A stretch of 64,000 nt of DNA from Nisaea sediminum (lineage in GTDB: Bacteria > Pseudomonadota > Alphaproteobacteria > Thalassobaculales > Thalassobaculaceae): the NCBI RefSeq assembly GCF_014904705.1, contig NZ_JACZCQ010000010.1, positions 1 to 64,000 of the forward strand, read 5' to 3'. Each line of letters starts with the position of its first letter. The first letter of the stretch is position 1. The notes beneath the pieces are model-generated. The model worked only from the letters and a program-made list of their open reading frames with translations, was not told the origin of the DNA and did no database searches. The position numbers and the translations under genes were made by a program. Shown in pieces: positions 42,941-53,447 of the stretch.

Positions 42941-43660
42941 ATGTCAACGCGTGGTCAATCGGTCGTTCGCGCCTTGCGGGACAAGGTGCTGGACGGCGAG
43001 TACGCGCCGGGCGCGCGGCTCAACGAGATCGAAATATCCAATTCGCTGAATGTATCCCGGACGCCCGTGCGCGCCGCTCTGGCGATCCTCGCGACCGAGG
43101 GACTGCTGGATTACGTTCCGAACAGCGGCTACGTGGTCCGCTGCTACTCGGTTCAGGATATCGAGGGCGTCTACGCGGCGCGCTCCGTCCTGGAAGGCCT
43201 GGCGGCGCGGACTGTTGCGGAGAAGGGGATCTCGGACCGGGTCCGCGGCCTTCTCCACAAGAATCTCGCCGAGACCGAGGTCCTGCTGGACGAAACCGAT
43301 TGGAGCGACAGGCTCCGGGACGAATGGGGGCGGCTGAACGAGGAGTTCCACGAGGCGATCTTCGCCGACGCGGGGAACCGCCATCTGAGCGAACTGATCA
43401 GCAAGTCCCGGTCCATACCGCTCCTGAAAGGTGTGAAGTTCCGCTGGCACGATCTCGACACGCTGGCCACGTCCTGCTCCGACCATGCGGAACTCTTCGA
43501 TGCCATCGCCAACGGTCAGGGTACCCGGGCCGAACATCTGGCGCGCGAGCACGTCTATCAGGCGGGGCGCCGTCTGGTCGCCAACTGGCGCCGGGCCGGA
43601 GCCGACGGGACCTCGGCGGCCGCACGCCGGCCGGTCCGCAAGGTTTCCCGCGCGGCCTGA
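42941..43660 (+). CDS. GntR-family regulator with FCD domain
   Basis: A 239-aa regulator. The N-terminal winged helix (about 1-72) contains LRDKVLDGEYAPGARLNEIE and the recognition region SRTPVRAALAIL. The C-terminal FCD domain (about 80-220; ARSVLEGLAARTV, EFHEAIFADAGN, and a later HAELFDAI) holds the histidines that bind a metal or ligand in this subfamily. I prefer the ATG at 41 of the 429xx block (42941, GGGGTG upstream) over that at 42923. It is the only regulator within the amidase/ABC cluster and the most likely reader of the four palindromes. Confidence 0.88.
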   Translation: MSTRGQSVVRALRDKVLDGEYAPGARLNEIEISNSLNVSRTPVRAALAILATEGLLDYVPNSGYVVRCYSVQDIEGVYAARSVLEGLAARTVAEKGISDRVRGLLHKNLAETEVLLDETDWSDRLRDEWGRLNEEFHEAIFADAGNRHLSELISKSRSIPLLKGVKFRWHDLDTLATSCSDHAELFDAIANGQGTRAEHLAREHVYQAGRRLVANWRRAGADGTSAAARRPVRKVSRAA

Positions 43661-43677
43661 TTTTCATGTCATAAATG

Positions 43678-43701
43678 CCGTGCCGATGCCAATCGGCACG
43701 G
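43678..43701 (+). terminator. Hairpin after the GntR gene
   Basis: CCGTGCCGAT (43678-43687) and ATCGGCACGG (43692-43701) form a perfect 10-bp stem with the 4-nt loop GCCA, 17 bp after the stop. No T-run follows immediately; a CCCTCCCTCTTTT stretch comes 15 bp later. It could end gntR transcription or be a protein site. Confidence 0.55.
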
Positions 43702-43739
43702 TAGATCGGCAGCTTCCCTCCCTCTTTTGATGCCGGGTT

Positions 43740-43753
43740 TTGACCCACATCAA
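43740..43753. promoter_or_regulatory. FNR-type box upstream of the N-ATPase operon
   Basis: TTGAC-CCAC-ATCAA matches the FNR-family consensus with one mismatch (C for T in the first half). It ends 115 bp before atpD. The placement suggests that the second ATPase is switched on under low oxygen or nitrate conditions. Confidence 0.55.
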
Positions 43754-43865
43754 TTACGCGCCGCGCCTCGTCGCACTATTTTGGCACTATGTCGTCCTTC
43801 CGATTTCCCTGACGTGTCGGGGCGGGTGGTGTCGCGCTATGATGTGCAGCGGCGAGAGGGTCTGA

Positions 43866-45732
<1,867 letters not shown>

Positions 45733-45736
<4 letters not shown>

Positions 45737-46017
45737 GCCGCGCCGACGATCCGGATCACAAGCTCGCAGAGGCAGCCCGGACCCGTCGTAAGAGACGTGA
45801 GATCTGGGAACGCGAAGGAGAGCGCTCCATCGCACGGAATCTGGCGATGATCGGTGCGCTCGGCTGGACCATTGTGGTGCCGACGCTGCTCGGTCTCTTC
45901 ATCGGCAGGTGGCTCGATAGCGCGTTTGCCTCGGGGCTCTTCTGGACTTTGGGACTTCTTGTCCTGGGACTTGCCCTCGGCTGCCGGCTCGCCTGGACAA
46001 GGATGCATCACGAATGA
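45733..46017 (+). CDS. atpQ: AtpQ, AtpI-like membrane protein of N-ATPase
   Basis: A 94-aa protein with a charged N-terminal helix (about 1-35, rich in R, K and E) and two membrane helices (LAMIGALGWTIVVPTLLGLF; LFWTLGLLVLGLALGC). It resembles AtpI, the assembly factor of F-ATPases. Position between atpC and atpR defines it as AtpQ of the N-ATPase operon type. Confidence 0.85.
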
Positions 46018-46310
46018 ACATGCTGACGCCGGAACTTCTCGGAACCATCGCCGTTGCCGCGGTCGCGGGTGTCGCTGCCGGCCTTGCCTATTTCCGTGCC
46101 CTGGCACGGACCACCAGCGCCCTGACCGGCAGCGGAAGCCCGGCCGTCTATGTCGGGATGACCCTCCTGCGTCTCGGCGGGATCGCCGTCTTTCTTGTTG
46201 TTCTGGTCCAGTTCGGTGCGCTGGCCCTGCTTGCCGGCTTCGGCGGCTTTCTGTTCGCGCGCATGCTGTCCACCAGAAACCCGCCGGACAGCGACGGGGA
46301 GGACCGCTGA
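46014..46310 (+). CDS. atpR: AtpR, membrane subunit specific to N-ATPases
   Basis: A 98-aa protein with three predicted helices, including VYVGMTLLRLGGIAVFLVVL with an arginine inside the second membrane segment. AtpR is found only in N-ATPase operons. The buried Arg has been proposed to meet the carboxylates of the c ring; this is as I recall the family description. It overlaps atpQ by 4 bp and atpB by one base (TGATG). Confidence 0.85.
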   Translation: MNMLTPELLGTIAVAAVAGVAAGLAYFRALARTTSALTGSGSPAVYVGMTLLRLGGIAVFLVVLVQFGALALLAGFGGFLFARMLSTRNPPDSDGEDR

Positions 46311-46981
46311 TGGACGCCTCGCCGCTTACCAGCACGCCTCTGTTCCAGCTCGGACCGGTGCCGATCTCGCGCCCGGTGGTCACGACCTGGGCGATCATGG
46401 CGGTGCTGGTCTCGGTCTCCTGGCTGCTGACGCGTCCCCGTTCGCGCTGGCATGACCGCGCGCTCTTCGTGATCGAGACCGTGGTCATCGGGATCCTGAA
46501 CCAGATCAGGGACGTGGTCGGGGACAATGCCCGTGCCCTGCTGCCGCTGCTGGGCACGCTGTTTCTGTTCATCGTGGCCGCGAACCTGTCCGGTATCCTG
46601 CCGGGTGTCGAGGGGCCGACGGCAAAGATCGAAACGCCGGCGGCGCTCGCCGTGGCGGTGTTCTTCTCCGTGCATTATTTCGGCATCCGCGCCCGCGGTC
46701 TGCTCGGCTATCTCGCGACCTTCGCCAAACCGAAACTGATCATGCTGCCGCTCAACCTCGTCTCGGAGGTGACCCGGACCCTCTCGCTGATGGTCCGGCT
46801 GTTCGGCAACGTCATGAGCGGCGAGTTCATGATCGGACTTGTCGTCGCGCTCGCCGGGCTTTTCGTGCCCATCCCCGTCATGGCTCTGGAGATCCTGATC
46901 GGACTGATCCAAGCCTACATTTTCACCATTCTGGCCGCCGTCTTCATCGGTGCCGCAATGGACCCACGCCAGGAAATCTAA
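46310..46981 (+). CDS. atpB: N-ATPase a subunit AtpB
   Basis: A 223-aa membrane subunit forming the ion half-channels. The conserved fifth-helix motif SLMVRLFGNVMSGEF contains the essential Arg. The start at 46310 (MDASPLTSTPLFQLGPVPIS) overlaps the atpR stop. It is somewhat shorter than proton-type a subunits of housekeeping F-ATPases, as usual for this group. Confidence 0.92.
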   Translation: MDASPLTSTPLFQLGPVPISRPVVTTWAIMAVLVSVSWLLTRPRSRWHDRALFVIETVVIGILNQIRDVVGDNARALLPLLGTLFLFIVAANLSGILPGVEGPTAKIETPAALAVAVFFSVHYFGIRARGLLGYLATFAKPKLIMLPLNLVSEVTRTLSLMVRLFGNVMSGEFMIGLVVALAGLFVPIPVMALEILIGLIQAYIFTILAAVFIGAAMDPRQEI

Positions 46982-46990
46982 GGAGGTATC

Positions 46991-47239
46991 GTGGACCCCA
47001 AGATCATCAGCATCATCGCCGCCGCGATCGCCGTCTCGTTCGGTGCCATCGGGCCTGCGCTGGCGGAAGGCCGCGCGGTTGCCGCGGCCCTCGACGCGAT
47101 TGCGCGGCAACCTGAATCGGCAGGCACGATCTCGCGAACGCTGTTCGTCGGTCTGGCCATGATCGAGACCATGGCGATCTACTGCCTGGTCATTGCCCTC
47201 CTGCTGCTCTTCGCCAATCCCTATACCGTCACGCCATGA
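46991..47239 (+). CDS. atpE: N-ATPase c subunit AtpE
   Basis: An 82-aa hairpin of two helices. Two membrane carboxylates are visible: E26 in helix 1 (GPALAEGRAV) and E59 in helix 2 (AMIETMAIYCLV). Y64 and T60 resemble sodium-site residues of Ilyobacter, but the usual Gln of helix 1 is replaced (P22). The polar loop ARQPE is intact. It starts with GTG at 46991 after AGGAGG. Ion specificity cannot be decided: related N-ATPases were predicted to pump Na+, but that of Burkholderia pseudomallei was reported to be proton-specific. Confidence 0.93.
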   Translation: MDPKIISIIAAAIAVSFGAIGPALAEGRAVAAALDAIARQPESAGTISRTLFVGLAMIETMAIYCLVIALLLLFANPYTVTP

Positions 47240-47991
47240 CCCTCGACTGGTGGACCTTCGGGCTGCAGACCGTCAATTTCGCGATTCTGGTCTGGCTGCT
47301 GCAACGGTTTCTCTACAAGCCGGTGCTGCGCATGGTCGACGCGCGCCGCGCGGAGATGGAGAAAGTCCGGGCCTCCGCGCAGGAAGACCGGGAGAAGGCC
47401 CGCGCCGAACGCGAACGGGTCGCCACGGAACATGCGCAAATCGAGGCGGAACGCAGAAAGACCATCGCGGACGCCCGTGCCGAAGCCGAGGCATTGGCGA
47501 CCGAAAAGATTGACCAGGCCGACAAGGAAGCCACTGAGATCCGGGAGAAGGCGCGCACCTCTCTCGCCGCCGAGCGGAAGGCCGCGGAAACCGACATCCG
47601 CCGGGCGGCACTCGATCTCGGCACCGACATCGCGCGCCGCCTGATCGAAGAGCTGCCGGTCGAATCCCGGACCGAAGCCTGGATCGGACATATCGAACAG
47701 CATCTGGCGGAACTCACGGAAGCGCAGCGCAGCGCGCTGCTGCAGGGGATGGACGGCACGAGCGCGCTTCGGGTCGTCGCGGCCGCCCCGTTCCCGGAAA
47801 GCGTCGCGCAGCACTGGCGCGAGCGGCTGCAGACGGCGCTCGGTCACGAGTTGCGGATCGATTTCGCGCATGACCCGGATCTCGTTGCGGGCGTCGAACT
47901 GCATTTCCCTACTGCGGTCCTGCATTTCTCGTGGCGCAGCACCCTGGAGGCCATCCGGGCGGAGATCGAGGACGATGCCGAAACTCGCTGA
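47236..47991 (+). CDS. atpF: N-ATPase b subunit AtpF with delta-like C-terminal extension
   Basis: A 251-aa stalk subunit: one N-terminal membrane helix (TVNFAILVWLLQRFLY), a long charged coiled coil (about 35-140), then a C-terminal domain of about 100 residues that ordinary b subunits (about 160 aa) lack. The tail (DPDLVAGVELHFPTAVLHFSW) resembles the end of the delta/OSCP subunit. No atpH is present in the operon, so the b tail probably replaces delta. It overlaps atpE by 4 bp and atpA by 17 bp. Confidence 0.88.
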   Translation: MTLDWWTFGLQTVNFAILVWLLQRFLYKPVLRMVDARRAEMEKVRASAQEDREKARAERERVATEHAQIEAERRKTIADARAEAEALATEKIDQADKEATEIREKARTSLAAERKAAETDIRRAALDLGTDIARRLIEELPVESRTEAWIGHIEQHLAELTEAQRSALLQGMDGTSALRVVAAAPFPESVAQHWRERLQTALGHELRIDFAHDPDLVAGVELHFPTAVLHFSWRSTLEAIRAEIEDDAETR

Positions 47992-49513
47992 CGATCTCCG
48001 CCGCTGGACAGAGTCGAGCCGGAAACGCATCGACAGCGTGGTGATGACGCCGTGGGAGGAACAGGTCGGCCGCGTACTGCATACCGGGGACGGGGTTGCC
48101 ACTGTCTCGGGGCTTCCGGAGGCACGGCTGGACGAGCTTCTGGTCTTCGAGAGCGGTGCCCGCGGAATGGTGGTCGGCCTCGGCGAGACCGATATCGGCT
48201 GCATGATGCTGAGCGACCCGAAAGGGATCGTCGCCGGGGAAACCGTCCGCGGCACGACCGAGGTCGCCAGGGTTCCCGTCGGGGACGAACTGCTCGGCCG
48301 CGTGGTCGATCCCATCGGCATGCCCCTGGATGGCGGCGAAGTCCCGGCCTGCCGGGACTTCGCCCCGATCGAAAATCCGGCACCCGCCATCTATGACAGG
48401 GCGCTGATCGAGCGCCCGCTGGCAACGGGTGTGCTCGTGGTGGATGCAATGATCCCAATCGGCCGGGGGCAGCGCGAACTCATTATCGGCGACCGGGGAA
48501 CCGGCAAGACCGCGCTTGCCGTCGATACGATCATCAACCAGCGCTCCAGCGACGTGATTTGCGTCTATGCCGCGGTCGGCCAGAAGGCCTCCTCCGTTGC
48601 GCGGGTGATCGAGTCCGTCCGGCATTCCGGCGCGCCGGAGCGCTGCATCTTCGTGGTCGGCGAGGCGGACGCGTTGCCGGGTCTGCAATGGTTGACGCCT
48701 TATGCGGCCTGCACGATGGCGGAGCATTTCACGGCACGCGGACGGGACGTCCTGCTTGTCATCGACGATCTGAGCAAACACGCCGCCGTCTATCGCGAGG
48801 TGTCGCTGCTGCTCCGCCGCCCGCCGGGACGTGAGGCCTTTCCCGGCGACATCTTCTACATCCACTCGCGCCTGCTGGAACGCGCCGCGCGGCTGTCGCC
48901 GGAACGTGGCGGCGGATCCCTGACGGCCCTGCCGATCGCCGAGACGCAGGCGGGTAATATCAGCGCCTTCATTCCGACCAACCTGATCTCGATCACCGAC
49001 GGGCAGATCTATCTCGATCCGACCCTGTTCAACGAGGACCAGAAGCCGGCGGTGGATGTCGGCCGCAGCGTCTCGCGCGTGGGAGGCAAGACGCAGGCTC
49101 CGGCGCTCAAGGCGCTCGCAGGTAGCCTCAAGCTCGAATATGCGCAGTTCCTCGAGCTCGAGGTCTTCACCCGGTTCGGAACCATGGTGGACGAGCGGAC
49201 GCGGAAAAAGATCGAGCATGGCCGCCGCATCCGGGCGGTACTGGCACAGAACCAGTTTTCCCCGCTGAGCCTCGGCGAGCAGACCGCCCTGCTGGCGGCT
49301 CTTTCCGGGCGTCAGCTCGACGACGTACCGCTGGACCGCATTGCGGAGTTCCGCGCAGCGCTCCCCCGCTGGCTCGCCGAACATGCACCCGAGATTGCCG
49401 ACCTCGATGACAGGGCCCCGCCGATCACCGACGAGAAACTCGGACAATTGCGGCAAGTCTTGGCAGAACTCGCGGACACCTTCGCCGCACCGGATCCGGA
49501 GGCAACGGAATGA
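47975..49513 (+). CDS. atpA: N-ATPase alpha subunit AtpA
   Basis: A 512-aa subunit with P-loop GDRGTGKTA and the family region DDLSKHAAVYREVSLLLRRPPGREAFPGD (in two stretches). The start MPKLADDLRRW at 47975 lies inside the end of atpF. It has the YSTRVGG-like motif as VGRSVSRVGG. It forms the hexamer with AtpD. Confidence 0.93.
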   Translation: MPKLADDLRRWTESSRKRIDSVVMTPWEEQVGRVLHTGDGVATVSGLPEARLDELLVFESGARGMVVGLGETDIGCMMLSDPKGIVAGETVRGTTEVARVPVGDELLGRVVDPIGMPLDGGEVPACRDFAPIENPAPAIYDRALIERPLATGVLVVDAMIPIGRGQRELIIGDRGTGKTALAVDTIINQRSSDVICVYAAVGQKASSVARVIESVRHSGAPERCIFVVGEADALPGLQWLTPYAACTMAEHFTARGRDVLLVIDDLSKHAAVYREVSLLLRRPPGREAFPGDIFYIHSRLLERAARLSPERGGGSLTALPIAETQAGNISAFIPTNLISITDGQIYLDPTLFNEDQKPAVDVGRSVSRVGGKTQAPALKALAGSLKLEYAQFLELEVFTRFGTMVDERTRKKIEHGRRIRAVLAQNQFSPLSLGEQTALLAALSGRQLDDVPLDRIAEFRAALPRWLAEHAPEIADLDDRAPPITDEKLGQLRQVLAELADTFAAPDPEATE

Positions 49514-50391
49514 GCCGGGTCGCGGAGATCGAAGTCGGCATCAAGGGAACGTCGGAGCTGCAGAACATCATCCAGGCGATGCGCTCTCTTGCCGGGATGC
49601 GTCTGCGTGATGCGCAGCAGAGCGTTCCGGGTATCCGGAGCTATGCCTCGATCATTGCCGACGGCATCGCGGACACGCTTATCATGACCGCCGATGCGCC
49701 GGCCGGCAGAGGCGGCAATCATGGCAGCGGGCCGACCGCTATCGTGGTCTGCGCGTCGGAACACGGGTTTGTCGGAGGGTTCAACGACCGGATCGTCGAA
49801 GCGGTCCTCAAGTCCCTGAAGCCGGACGACCGCCTGTTTGTCCTCGGGTCGCGCGGCACCGCCCTGTTCGAGGAACACGGTCATCCGACGTCCTGGAGCG
49901 GCCCGATGGCGACCCGGCCGGCTGCGGTGTCGAGTTCCGTGAATGAGCTCGCAAGGGAACTGTTCCTGCGCATCGCGCGCGGCGAGATCCGCCGTATCGA
50001 CGCGGTCTTTTCCGTCAGTCGTCCGGGCGGTGAGATGACGATCCGGCACACGCCTCTGCTTCCTCTTGATCCGAGCGTCTGGAAAACGCGGCGTCCGCGG
50101 CAGGCGCCGTTGCACAACATGGGCCCGCGCGATCTTCTGGAACAGCTGACGGAGGAATATGTCGTCGCGCTCCTGACGGAAGCCGCGGTCGAGTCGATCG
50201 CGGCGGAGAATGCCGCCCGTCTGGCAGCGACCGAGGCCGCCGACCACAACATCTCCCGGATGCTCTCGCGATTGCGCCAGGATGCGCGTCAGGCCCGCCA
50301 GTCGGAAATCACCACGGAAATCGTCGAACTCGTCACCGGCGCCGCCGTGGCCGAGGAAGGATCGAGAGAGCGGCGACATCACCCGACCTGA
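49510..50391 (+). CDS. atpG: N-ATPase gamma subunit AtpG
   Basis: A 293-aa central shaft subunit. N- and C-terminal helices form the coiled coil: ELQNIIQAMRSLAGMRLRDAQ at the start and AAVESIAAENAARLAATEAADHN near the end. The middle domain contains VVCASEHGFVGGFN, replacing the SDRGLCGGFN of standard gamma. This divergence matches N-ATPase gamma. It is the last gene of the operon, overlapping atpA by 4 bp. Confidence 0.9.
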   Translation: MSRVAEIEVGIKGTSELQNIIQAMRSLAGMRLRDAQQSVPGIRSYASIIADGIADTLIMTADAPAGRGGNHGSGPTAIVVCASEHGFVGGFNDRIVEAVLKSLKPDDRLFVLGSRGTALFEEHGHPTSWSGPMATRPAAVSSSVNELARELFLRIARGEIRRIDAVFSVSRPGGEMTIRHTPLLPLDPSVWKTRRPRQAPLHNMGPRDLLEQLTEEYVVALLTEAAVESIAAENAARLAATEAADHNISRMLSRLRQDARQARQSEITTEIVELVTGAAVAEEGSRERRHHPT

Positions 50392-50460
50392 CAAGGATCA
50401 AGGCGAAACCCGGGCGGATCACCCATATAGGAAATTCAGGAAGACCACGGAGCCATCGAG

Positions 50461-52290
50461 ATGACTGAGCCACGCCAGTCGAAACTTCCCGCGAAGACAG
50501 CCCCCGTCGTGCTGGCGGAGGAGCCGGCGCATCCGCTTCCGGGGGCGCCGGATAAATCCGTTTCCGAGCCGCCGGAACCGCTCTGGGGCGGTGTCGCCGG
50601 CCCCGTCATCGATCGTCAGGTTCACGCGGCAATCGCCCGCATGACCGGCGGTCTCTCGCCGGCCTCCTTCGCCGCGGCCTGGGGGGATTGGGCGATGCAT
50701 CTGGCGATCTCTCCCGGCAAGCAGTCGGAGCTCGTTCAGAAAGGCGTCCGCAAGGCGGTCCGCATCTGGCTCCACGCCCTCGACTGCGCCTGCGGCCGCG
50801 GAGACGGCCCCTGTATCGAGCCCTTGCCGCAGGACCGCCGCTTCTCCGACGAAGCCTGGCAGAAATGGCCGTTTGCCGGCATCTACCAGTCCTTTCTGCT
50901 GAACCAGCAATGGTGGCACAACGCCACGACCGACGTGCCGGGCGTCTCGCCGCATCACGAGCAGGTCCTGCAATTCGCCAGCCGCCAACTGCTGGATACC
51001 GTCGCGCCGACGAACTTTCTCTGGACCAACCCGGTCCTGCTCGCCGAGACGATGCGCCGGGGCGGAAGGAACCTCCACGAAGGAGCGTCGAATTTCATCG
51101 AGGATTGGGAGCGCGCGGTTGCCGGAAAGCCTCCGGTCGGTGCAGAGAATTTCCGGCCCGGACAGGAGGTTGCGATCACGCCGGGCGACGTCGTCTGGCG
51201 GAACGAACTGATCGAGCTCATCCGCTATCGCCCGACGACCGGCAAGGTCCATCCCGAGCCGGTGCTGATCGTGCCAGCCTGGATCATGAAGTATTACATC
51301 CTCGATCTCTCTCCCGAGAATTCCATGATCAGATACCTGGTCGGGCAGGGACACACCGTTTTCGCGATCTCCTGGCGCAATCCGGACGAGCGGCACAGCA
51401 ATTTCGGGCTCGACGACTATCTGAGATTCGGCATTTTCGAGGTGCTGGACGCGATCGAGCGGATCTGCCCGGACCGGAAGGTCCACGCCACGGGCTACTG
51501 CCTCGGCGGCACGCTCCTTGCCATGGCGGCCGCTGCAATGGCGCGGGATCAAGACGACCGCCTTGCCTCCATGAGCCTGCTCGCGGCGCAGGTCGATTTC
51601 ACCGAGGCCGGGGAGCTCACCCTCTTTATCGACGAGAGCCAGGTGCGGTTCCTCGAGGATATCATGTGGGAACAAGGCTACCTGGACGCACGGCAGATGG
51701 CGGGAGCATTCCAGCTGTTGCGCTCGAACGACCTGATCTGGTCGCGTCTGCTGCATGAATACATGATGGGCGAACGGGAGCCGCTGACCGACCTGATGGC
51801 CTGGAACGCGGACGCCACGCGCATGCCCTTCCGGATGCATTCGGAATATTTGCGCGGGCTCTTCCTCGACAATGACCTGGCACAGGGCCGGTTCAAGGTC
51901 GACGGACGGCTGGTCAACCTCGCGGATATCCGGGTCCCGATCTTCGCGGTCGGCACCGAGAAGGATCACGTCGCGCCATGGCATTCGGTCTACAAGATCA
52001 CCACGCATCCGGCGACCGACGTCACCTTTCTCCTGACCAACGGTGGTCACAATGCGGGGATCGTCAGCGAACCGGGCCATAAGCATCGGCATTACAGGAT
52101 GAGCACCAAGGCAAGCGGCGACCCCTATGTCGACCCTGACACCTGGGCGGAGACCGCGGAGGTGCGGGAGGGCTCCTGGTGGCCGGCTTGGCATGAGTGG
52201 CTGGCGGACCGTTCGGGCCGCCCGGTCGCTCCGCCGCGGTCGGGCAAGGCGCTCTGCGCCGCACCCGGAACCTACGTGCTGCAAAGGTGA
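50461..52290 (+). CDS. phaC: Poly(3-hydroxyalkanoate) synthase PhaC, class I type
   Basis: A 609-aa polymerase that joins 3-hydroxyacyl-CoA units. The nucleophile C347 is in the lipase-like box GYCLGG, the Asp in GTEKDHVAPW and the His in NGGHNAGI. The N-terminal PhaC domain includes VAITPGDVVWRNELIELIRY and an alpha/beta hydrolase core follows. The N-terminal 40 residues are proline-rich and low-complexity. It lies 69 bp after atpG on the same strand with no terminator visible, so it may be co-transcribed with the N-ATPase. Confidence 0.92.
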   Translation: MTEPRQSKLPAKTAPVVLAEEPAHPLPGAPDKSVSEPPEPLWGGVAGPVIDRQVHAAIARMTGGLSPASFAAAWGDWAMHLAISPGKQSELVQKGVRKAVRIWLHALDCACGRGDGPCIEPLPQDRRFSDEAWQKWPFAGIYQSFLLNQQWWHNATTDVPGVSPHHEQVLQFASRQLLDTVAPTNFLWTNPVLLAETMRRGGRNLHEGASNFIEDWERAVAGKPPVGAENFRPGQEVAITPGDVVWRNELIELIRYRPTTGKVHPEPVLIVPAWIMKYYILDLSPENSMIRYLVGQGHTVFAISWRNPDERHSNFGLDDYLRFGIFEVLDAIERICPDRKVHATGYCLGGTLLAMAAAAMARDQDDRLASMSLLAAQVDFTEAGELTLFIDESQVRFLEDIMWEQGYLDARQMAGAFQLLRSNDLIWSRLLHEYMMGEREPLTDLMAWNADATRMPFRMHSEYLRGLFLDNDLAQGRFKVDGRLVNLADIRVPIFAVGTEKDHVAPWHSVYKITTHPATDVTFLLTNGGHNAGIVSEPGHKHRHYRMSTKASGDPYVDPDTWAETAEVREGSWWPAWHEWLADRSGRPVAPPRSGKALCAAPGTYVLQR

Positions 52291-52448
52291 GGCGGGCGCG
52301 TTTTCTGGCAGATCCTCGCCAGTAGCCTTTTCGGTCGCCGGGAGCAAACCCTGCCGGCGCGATGAGGCATCCGAACGGCTTGACCAATGCCGGCTGAGCC
52401 GTTTTCTGTTGCCTGGAAATCGTTTCGGTTCAGTTTGGAGCACAGCCG

Positions 52449-53252
52449 ATGCTGTCCTATCAGCACGGGTACCACGCGGGCTGCCTCGCGGATGTCCACA
52501 AGCACGGCGCTCTCGCAGCACTCCTGACGCATCTTGGGGAAAAACCGAAGCCGCTGAGCTATCTGGAAACCCATGCCGGCCGCGCGGCCTACGACCTTTC
52601 CGCGCCGGAGGCGGAAAAGACCGGAGAGGCCAAGGCCGGCATCCTGCGGCTGATGGCCGAAGGGGCAATTCCGCCGGACCAGCCGCTGGCGAAGGCGATG
52701 CGGATGACCGAGCAGCAGTTTGGCCCGGGATTCTACCCCGGCTCCCCGCTGATTGCCGCACAGCTGCTGCGGCCGGACGACGTGCTGCACCTGATGGAGA
52801 TGCATCCGGAGGAGCACACGGCGCTGAAACGCGCCATGAGGCGGCACAAGGCTCATATCCATCGCCGCGACGGCTACGAGGGCGTTCTTGCGATTTCCCC
52901 GCCGGCGCCCCGCCGTGGCCTGGTGCTGATCGATCCGAGTTACGAGGTCAAGAGCGAGTATCTCCGCGCCGCCGAATTCATCATCGCTCTGCATGGCAAA
53001 TGGCCCGAGGCCGCCATCATGCTCTGGTACCCGATCCTGCAGGCCGGTCTGCACGAGGCCATGGCAGAGCGGCTCGCCTCATCGGATCTGCCGGACCTGG
53101 TCCGCCGCGAGGTCCGTTTCCGGCTCGACCCGGGTGCCCCGGGCATGCGCGGCAGCGGGCTGATCCTCGTCAATACTCCCTGGGGAGTAGGAGGGGCGCT
53201 CGACGCCGCCGAGCGCATGCTGGACCCGGTCCGTGTCACATCCGTGGCGTGA
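52449..53252 (+). CDS. rlmJ: RlmJ, 23S rRNA (adenine-2030 N6) methyltransferase
   Basis: A 267-aa methyltransferase. The N terminus MLSYQHGYHAGCLADVHKH is highly conserved in the family, and THAGRAAYDL is the SAM-binding region. The catalytic motif is DPSYE (LVLIDPSYEVKSEY), a common variant of DPPY. A housekeeping gene unrelated in function to its neighbours. Confidence 0.92.
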   Translation: MLSYQHGYHAGCLADVHKHGALAALLTHLGEKPKPLSYLETHAGRAAYDLSAPEAEKTGEAKAGILRLMAEGAIPPDQPLAKAMRMTEQQFGPGFYPGSPLIAAQLLRPDDVLHLMEMHPEEHTALKRAMRRHKAHIHRRDGYEGVLAISPPAPRRGLVLIDPSYEVKSEYLRAAEFIIALHGKWPEAAIMLWYPILQAGLHEAMAERLASSDLPDLVRREVRFRLDPGAPGMRGSGLILVNTPWGVGGALDAAERMLDPVRVTSVA

Positions 53253-53447
53253 TCGGGCAACTCTTGTCGCAAGCGGTCCCGGAGATGTGCTGAAGCACGG
53301 TTAAAGTATGCAAAGGTTGCAGATCGCGCCCAGGCCGCCATGCATTCATCGCTCTGGCGTCCATTTGTCCTCCGGAGCATTTCTAGAAAACCTGTACCGC
53401 ATCGGCTCCCGGTCGGTCTCTGCCAACGAGCCGTGGTGTTTCTTGAA

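Noticed and set aside
43678-43701. Hairpin taken as another GntR operator
   Set aside because: Its sequence (CCGTGCCGAT/ATCGGCACGG) is unrelated to the ATTGGATACAAT family, and its position after the stop fits a transcript end better.
46991-47239. Firm call of a sodium-pumping ATPase
   Set aside because: Helix-1 Gln is missing and a related N-ATPase was found to be proton-specific, so the sequence alone does not decide the ion.
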